Assembly (NCBI GenBank): GCA_018666235.1 | Contig: JABJAB010000018.1 | Span: 1 to 17,558, forward strand | Length of the DNA stretch: 17,558 bases | Source: Ilumatobacter sp. | Lineage (GTDB): Bacteria; Actinomycetota; Acidimicrobiia; Acidimicrobiales; Ilumatobacteraceae | Direction of reading: 5' to 3' | Shown here: positions 15,684 to 17,558 of the stretch, piece after piece | How positions within the stretch are numbered: position 1 is the first letter of the stretch | Layout: every line of letters begins with the position of its first letter | Notes under the pieces: model-generated | Databases searched by the model: none | The model's input: the letters and a program-made list of their open reading frames with translations, nothing else | Told to the model about the DNA's origin: nothing | Translations under genes and position numbers: made by a program

Positions 15684-15711
15684 CTGAGTTGTGTCGCTCT
15701 CGACAGCTCAG
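15684..15711. terminator. Candidate bidirectional hairpin between tRNA-Gly and the monooxygenase
   Basis: CTGAG...CTCAG (5 bp) encloses TGTCG-CTCT-CGACA (5 bp), with a small asymmetric internal loop. It lies 9 nt after the tRNA and touches the stop codon of the convergent monooxygenase gene. There is no T-run on either side, so intrinsic termination would be weak. Confidence 0.4.
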
Positions 15712-17183
15712 TCGTAGACGAGCGTTCCGTCGTCCAGGTCAGCCGCTGGCAGCTCGTCTTTCTCAACCCAATACATCTGCTTGTGTTGCCATGGCTCGCG
15801 ATCGCCCTGCTTCGGCAACAGGTGGAGCCCTCGACTCAGATAGCCCGGGTTGAAGTTCTCCGGATCGACCCACGGCAGCAATGCCATGTCTGAGTCGGCT
15901 TCCCGCAGCATCGGAGTGACCATCGCCGCACCTTTGTCGTCCATGTGCCGAAGTAATCGGCAGACAAAGTCACCGATCATGTCGGCACGGAGCGTCCAAC
16001 TCGCCCGGAAGTAGCCGAACACCCAGGCCATGTTCGGGATGCCGCTAAACATGGTCCCGCGGTACGTCACGCTGTCGTGAAAGGCGAGCGGCTCGCCGTC
16101 AATCGTGAACGCAATGTCGCCGAGAACGTTGAGGTTGAATCCGGTCGCAGTGACGATGATGTCTGCGTCGAGTTGCTCACCGGATGCGAGTTCAATGCCC
16201 GTCTCGTTGAACCGAACGATGTGGTCGGTCACGACCGATGCCTGACCGCTGGCAATGCCCTGGAACAGGTCGCCATTCGGGACGAACGCCACGCGCTGCT
16301 GCCACGGCCGGTAGGACGGACCGAAGTGCTTCTCGATGTCGTAGTCGTCGCCGAGGTATTCGCGGATGGCGGCAAAAAGTTCCTCCTTCACCATGTCCGG
16401 CTCGGTGGCCGCCAACTCCATGAACGCGTGCTGGTCGTGGAGGATCCTGCGCCGCGCGATCTCGTGAATCCATGCCTCGTCGATGTCGATTTCGCGCAAC
16501 GACTCGACGAGCTCATTGATGTTGCGCCCTGTCGCGAAGTAGGTCGGTGATCGCTGCAGCATCGTGATGTGGTTGCAGTCGTCGACCATCGCGGGAATGA
16601 GGGTCGCAGCCGTGGCTCCGGAACCGATGACGACGACATTCTTGCCCGCGTAGTCGAGATCATCAGGCCAGGTCTGCGGATGCACGATGGGCCCGCGGAA
16701 GTTCTCCATTCCCTCCCAGGTGGGGGTATATCCCTCGGAGTGGCGGTAGTAGCCCTGACACATCCACAGGAAGTTGGCCGTGAACCGAAGCTGCTCGCCG
16801 GTGCTGGTCTGGGTGACCTCAAGCGTCCAAAGCTTGTCCTCTGACGACCACGTCGCTGCCGAGATCGCGTGCTGGTAGCGGATATGGCGAGCGAGGTCGT
16901 TCTCGTCGATCACCTCGCCGAGATAGGTCATGATCTCTTCCGCGGACCCAATGGGTGCATTGCGCCACGGCTTGAAGCGGTAGCCGAACGTGTGGAGGTC
17001 GCTGTCAGAGCGAACGCCCGGATAGGTATGCGTGCGCCACGTACCGCCGAAGCCGTCCTGATTCTCGAGGACGACAAAGGTCTTGTCCGGGCACTGATCC
17101 CGCAAGTGGTAAGCACCGCCGATCCCTGAGATCCCCGCGCCGACAATCAGCACGTCGACATGTTCAGTTACGGCGTCGGTCAT
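15708..17183 (-). CDS. Flavin-containing monooxygenase, Baeyer-Villiger type
   Basis: A 491-residue FAD/NADPH monooxygenase that would insert oxygen into ketones or oxidise soft heteroatoms. The first Rossmann motif is VLIVGAGISGIGGAYHL (Gly15-Gly20). It is followed by GGTWRTHTYPGVRSDSD, the FAD-side motif. The Baeyer-Villiger fingerprint is F162-R-G-P-I-V-H168-P-Q-T-W172. The NADPH Rossmann motif is VVVIGSGATAATL (Gly187-Ala192), and VTATGFN near the C-terminal part is also typical. Residues and length (about 490-500) fit class-B monooxygenases. ATG 17183 is chosen because AAAGAAAG lies upstream and the Rossmann strand begins eight residues in. It starts 10 nt after the ferric-reductase-like gene and is likely in its operon. 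Substrate not predictable. Confidence 0.92.
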   Translation of the reverse strand: MTDAVTEHVDVLIVGAGISGIGGAYHLRDQCPDKTFVVLENQDGFGGTWRTHTYPGVRSDSDLHTFGYRFKPWRNAPIGSAEEIMTYLGEVIDENDLARHIRYQHAISAATWSSEDKLWTLEVTQTSTGEQLRFTANFLWMCQGYYRHSEGYTPTWEGMENFRGPIVHPQTWPDDLDYAGKNVVVIGSGATAATLIPAMVDDCNHITMLQRSPTYFATGRNINELVESLREIDIDEAWIHEIARRRILHDQHAFMELAATEPDMVKEELFAAIREYLGDDYDIEKHFGPSYRPWQQRVAFVPNGDLFQGIASGQASVVTDHIVRFNETGIELASGEQLDADIIVTATGFNLNVLGDIAFTIDGEPLAFHDSVTYRGTMFSGIPNMAWVFGYFRASWTLRADMIGDFVCRLLRHMDDKGAAMVTPMLREADSDMALLPWVDPENFNPGYLSRGLHLLPKQGDREPWQHKQMYWVEKDELPAADLDDGTLVYD

Positions 17184-17193
17184 GCGACTTTCT

Positions 17194-17558
17194 TTAGTCG
17201 GCGCGGGCACCAATTTCGTTGTTGGAGCGTGGGTGATCCTTCGGTGCCGGAAAGAACTCCGGCATGCCGGACCGATTGGGCGCGGGCGATGCATCAATTG
17301 ACGCGGCGGTCAGCGCGATCGGACGGGTGAACACTCGGTACGACGCCGCGACAACGAGCGCAGCCGTCGTCACCACTGTCGTCGCAACATAGAGCTTGTT
17401 CGTTGCATCTGTGCCAGCAAACGTGCCGTGCAAGCTCGTGAGCAGAAACGTGAGATAGCTGGTGAAATGAATGCCGCGCCACACCTTCCGAGGGAGCCGT
17501 TTCATGGCCAGAGATGTCAACTCAACAATGACGAGGCCCCACATTGCGAACACGCCGA
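17194..17558 (-). CDS. Ferric reductase-like transmembrane domain protein, 5' partial
   Basis: The C-terminal ~120 residues of a membrane protein whose start is beyond the right edge; the GTG at 17553 is not a true start. Three hydrophobic segments are visible (MWGLVIVELTSLAM, FTSYLTFLLTSLHG, VATTVVTTAALVVAASY). RKVWRGIHFTSYLTF and SLHGTFAGTD carry His residues placed as in heme-binding ferric reductase-like domains. A hydrophilic tail ends in EFFPAPKDHPRSNNEIG. It precedes the monooxygenase by 10 nt on the same strand, so both may be expressed together. Confidence 0.75.
   Translation of the reverse strand, partial: GVFAMWGLVIVELTSLAMKRLPRKVWRGIHFTSYLTFLLTSLHGTFAGTDATNKLYVATTVVTTAALVVAASYRVFTRPIALTAASIDASPAPNRSGMPEFFPAPKDHPRSNNEIGARAD

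Overview
The window looks like a chromosomal segment of a high-GC actinobacterium, plausibly an Acidimicrobiia (Ilumatobacter-like) lineage. I infer this from the G/C-rich third codon positions, from actinobacterial families (WS/DGAT acyltransferase, a TIGR04338-like metallohydrolase beside a DUF2786 protein, a kinase-like/flippase fusion family), from several ATGA-overlapping gene pairs, and from TAnnnT boxes placed 6-7 nt before start codons, as in leaderless actinobacterial genes. The taxon is inferred from gene content, not searched.

Layout. 1-1743 (+): 3' part of a WS/DGAT-like gene that has lost its catalytic middle, a DUF1905 protein and a PfkB-type sugar kinase. 1805-4306 (-): a three-gene operon of SAM methyltransferase, a UGSC-family protein read through an in-frame TGA (selenocysteine) and a conserved partner protein. 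This is the most interesting part of the window. 4356-5538: a YceI-family gene broken by one base after a hexanucleotide repeat, and a divergent SpoIIAA/STAS-like gene that lacks its middle. 5564-7956 (-): a DUF389 membrane protein coupled by a 4-nt overlap to a solute-binding lipoprotein with no permease. 8337-8786 (+): a small lipoprotein. 8828-11537 (-): an N-terminally truncated kinase-like/flippase protein and an ACR3 arsenite exporter. 11861-12643 (-): an enoyl-CoA hydratase/isomerase. 12772-13889 (-): an XRE regulator and DUF6036-like nucleotidyltransferase pair, probably a toxin-antitoxin module, behind a leaderless promoter inside a dyad operator. 14152-14229 (-): tRNA-Pro(UGG). 14266-15500 (-): DUF2786 protein plus HExxH metallohydrolase. 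15602-15675 (+): tRNA-Gly(UCC). 15708-17558 (-): ferric-reductase-like membrane protein (partial) and a Baeyer-Villiger-type flavin monooxygenase.

How the genes work together. In the UGSC operon the protein has a U-G-S-C (UxxC) redox-type motif at Sec93/Cys96, a candidate bacterial SECIS hairpin just downstream of the UGA, and its stop overlaps the start of the partner gene. A leaderless promoter precedes the methyltransferase. No selenocysteine machinery (selA, selB, selC, selD) is in the window, so decoding of UGA must be supported elsewhere in the genome. Several other genes (WS/DGAT, STAS, YceI, flippase) look eroded, which suggests a region of gene decay or local assembly or sequence error.
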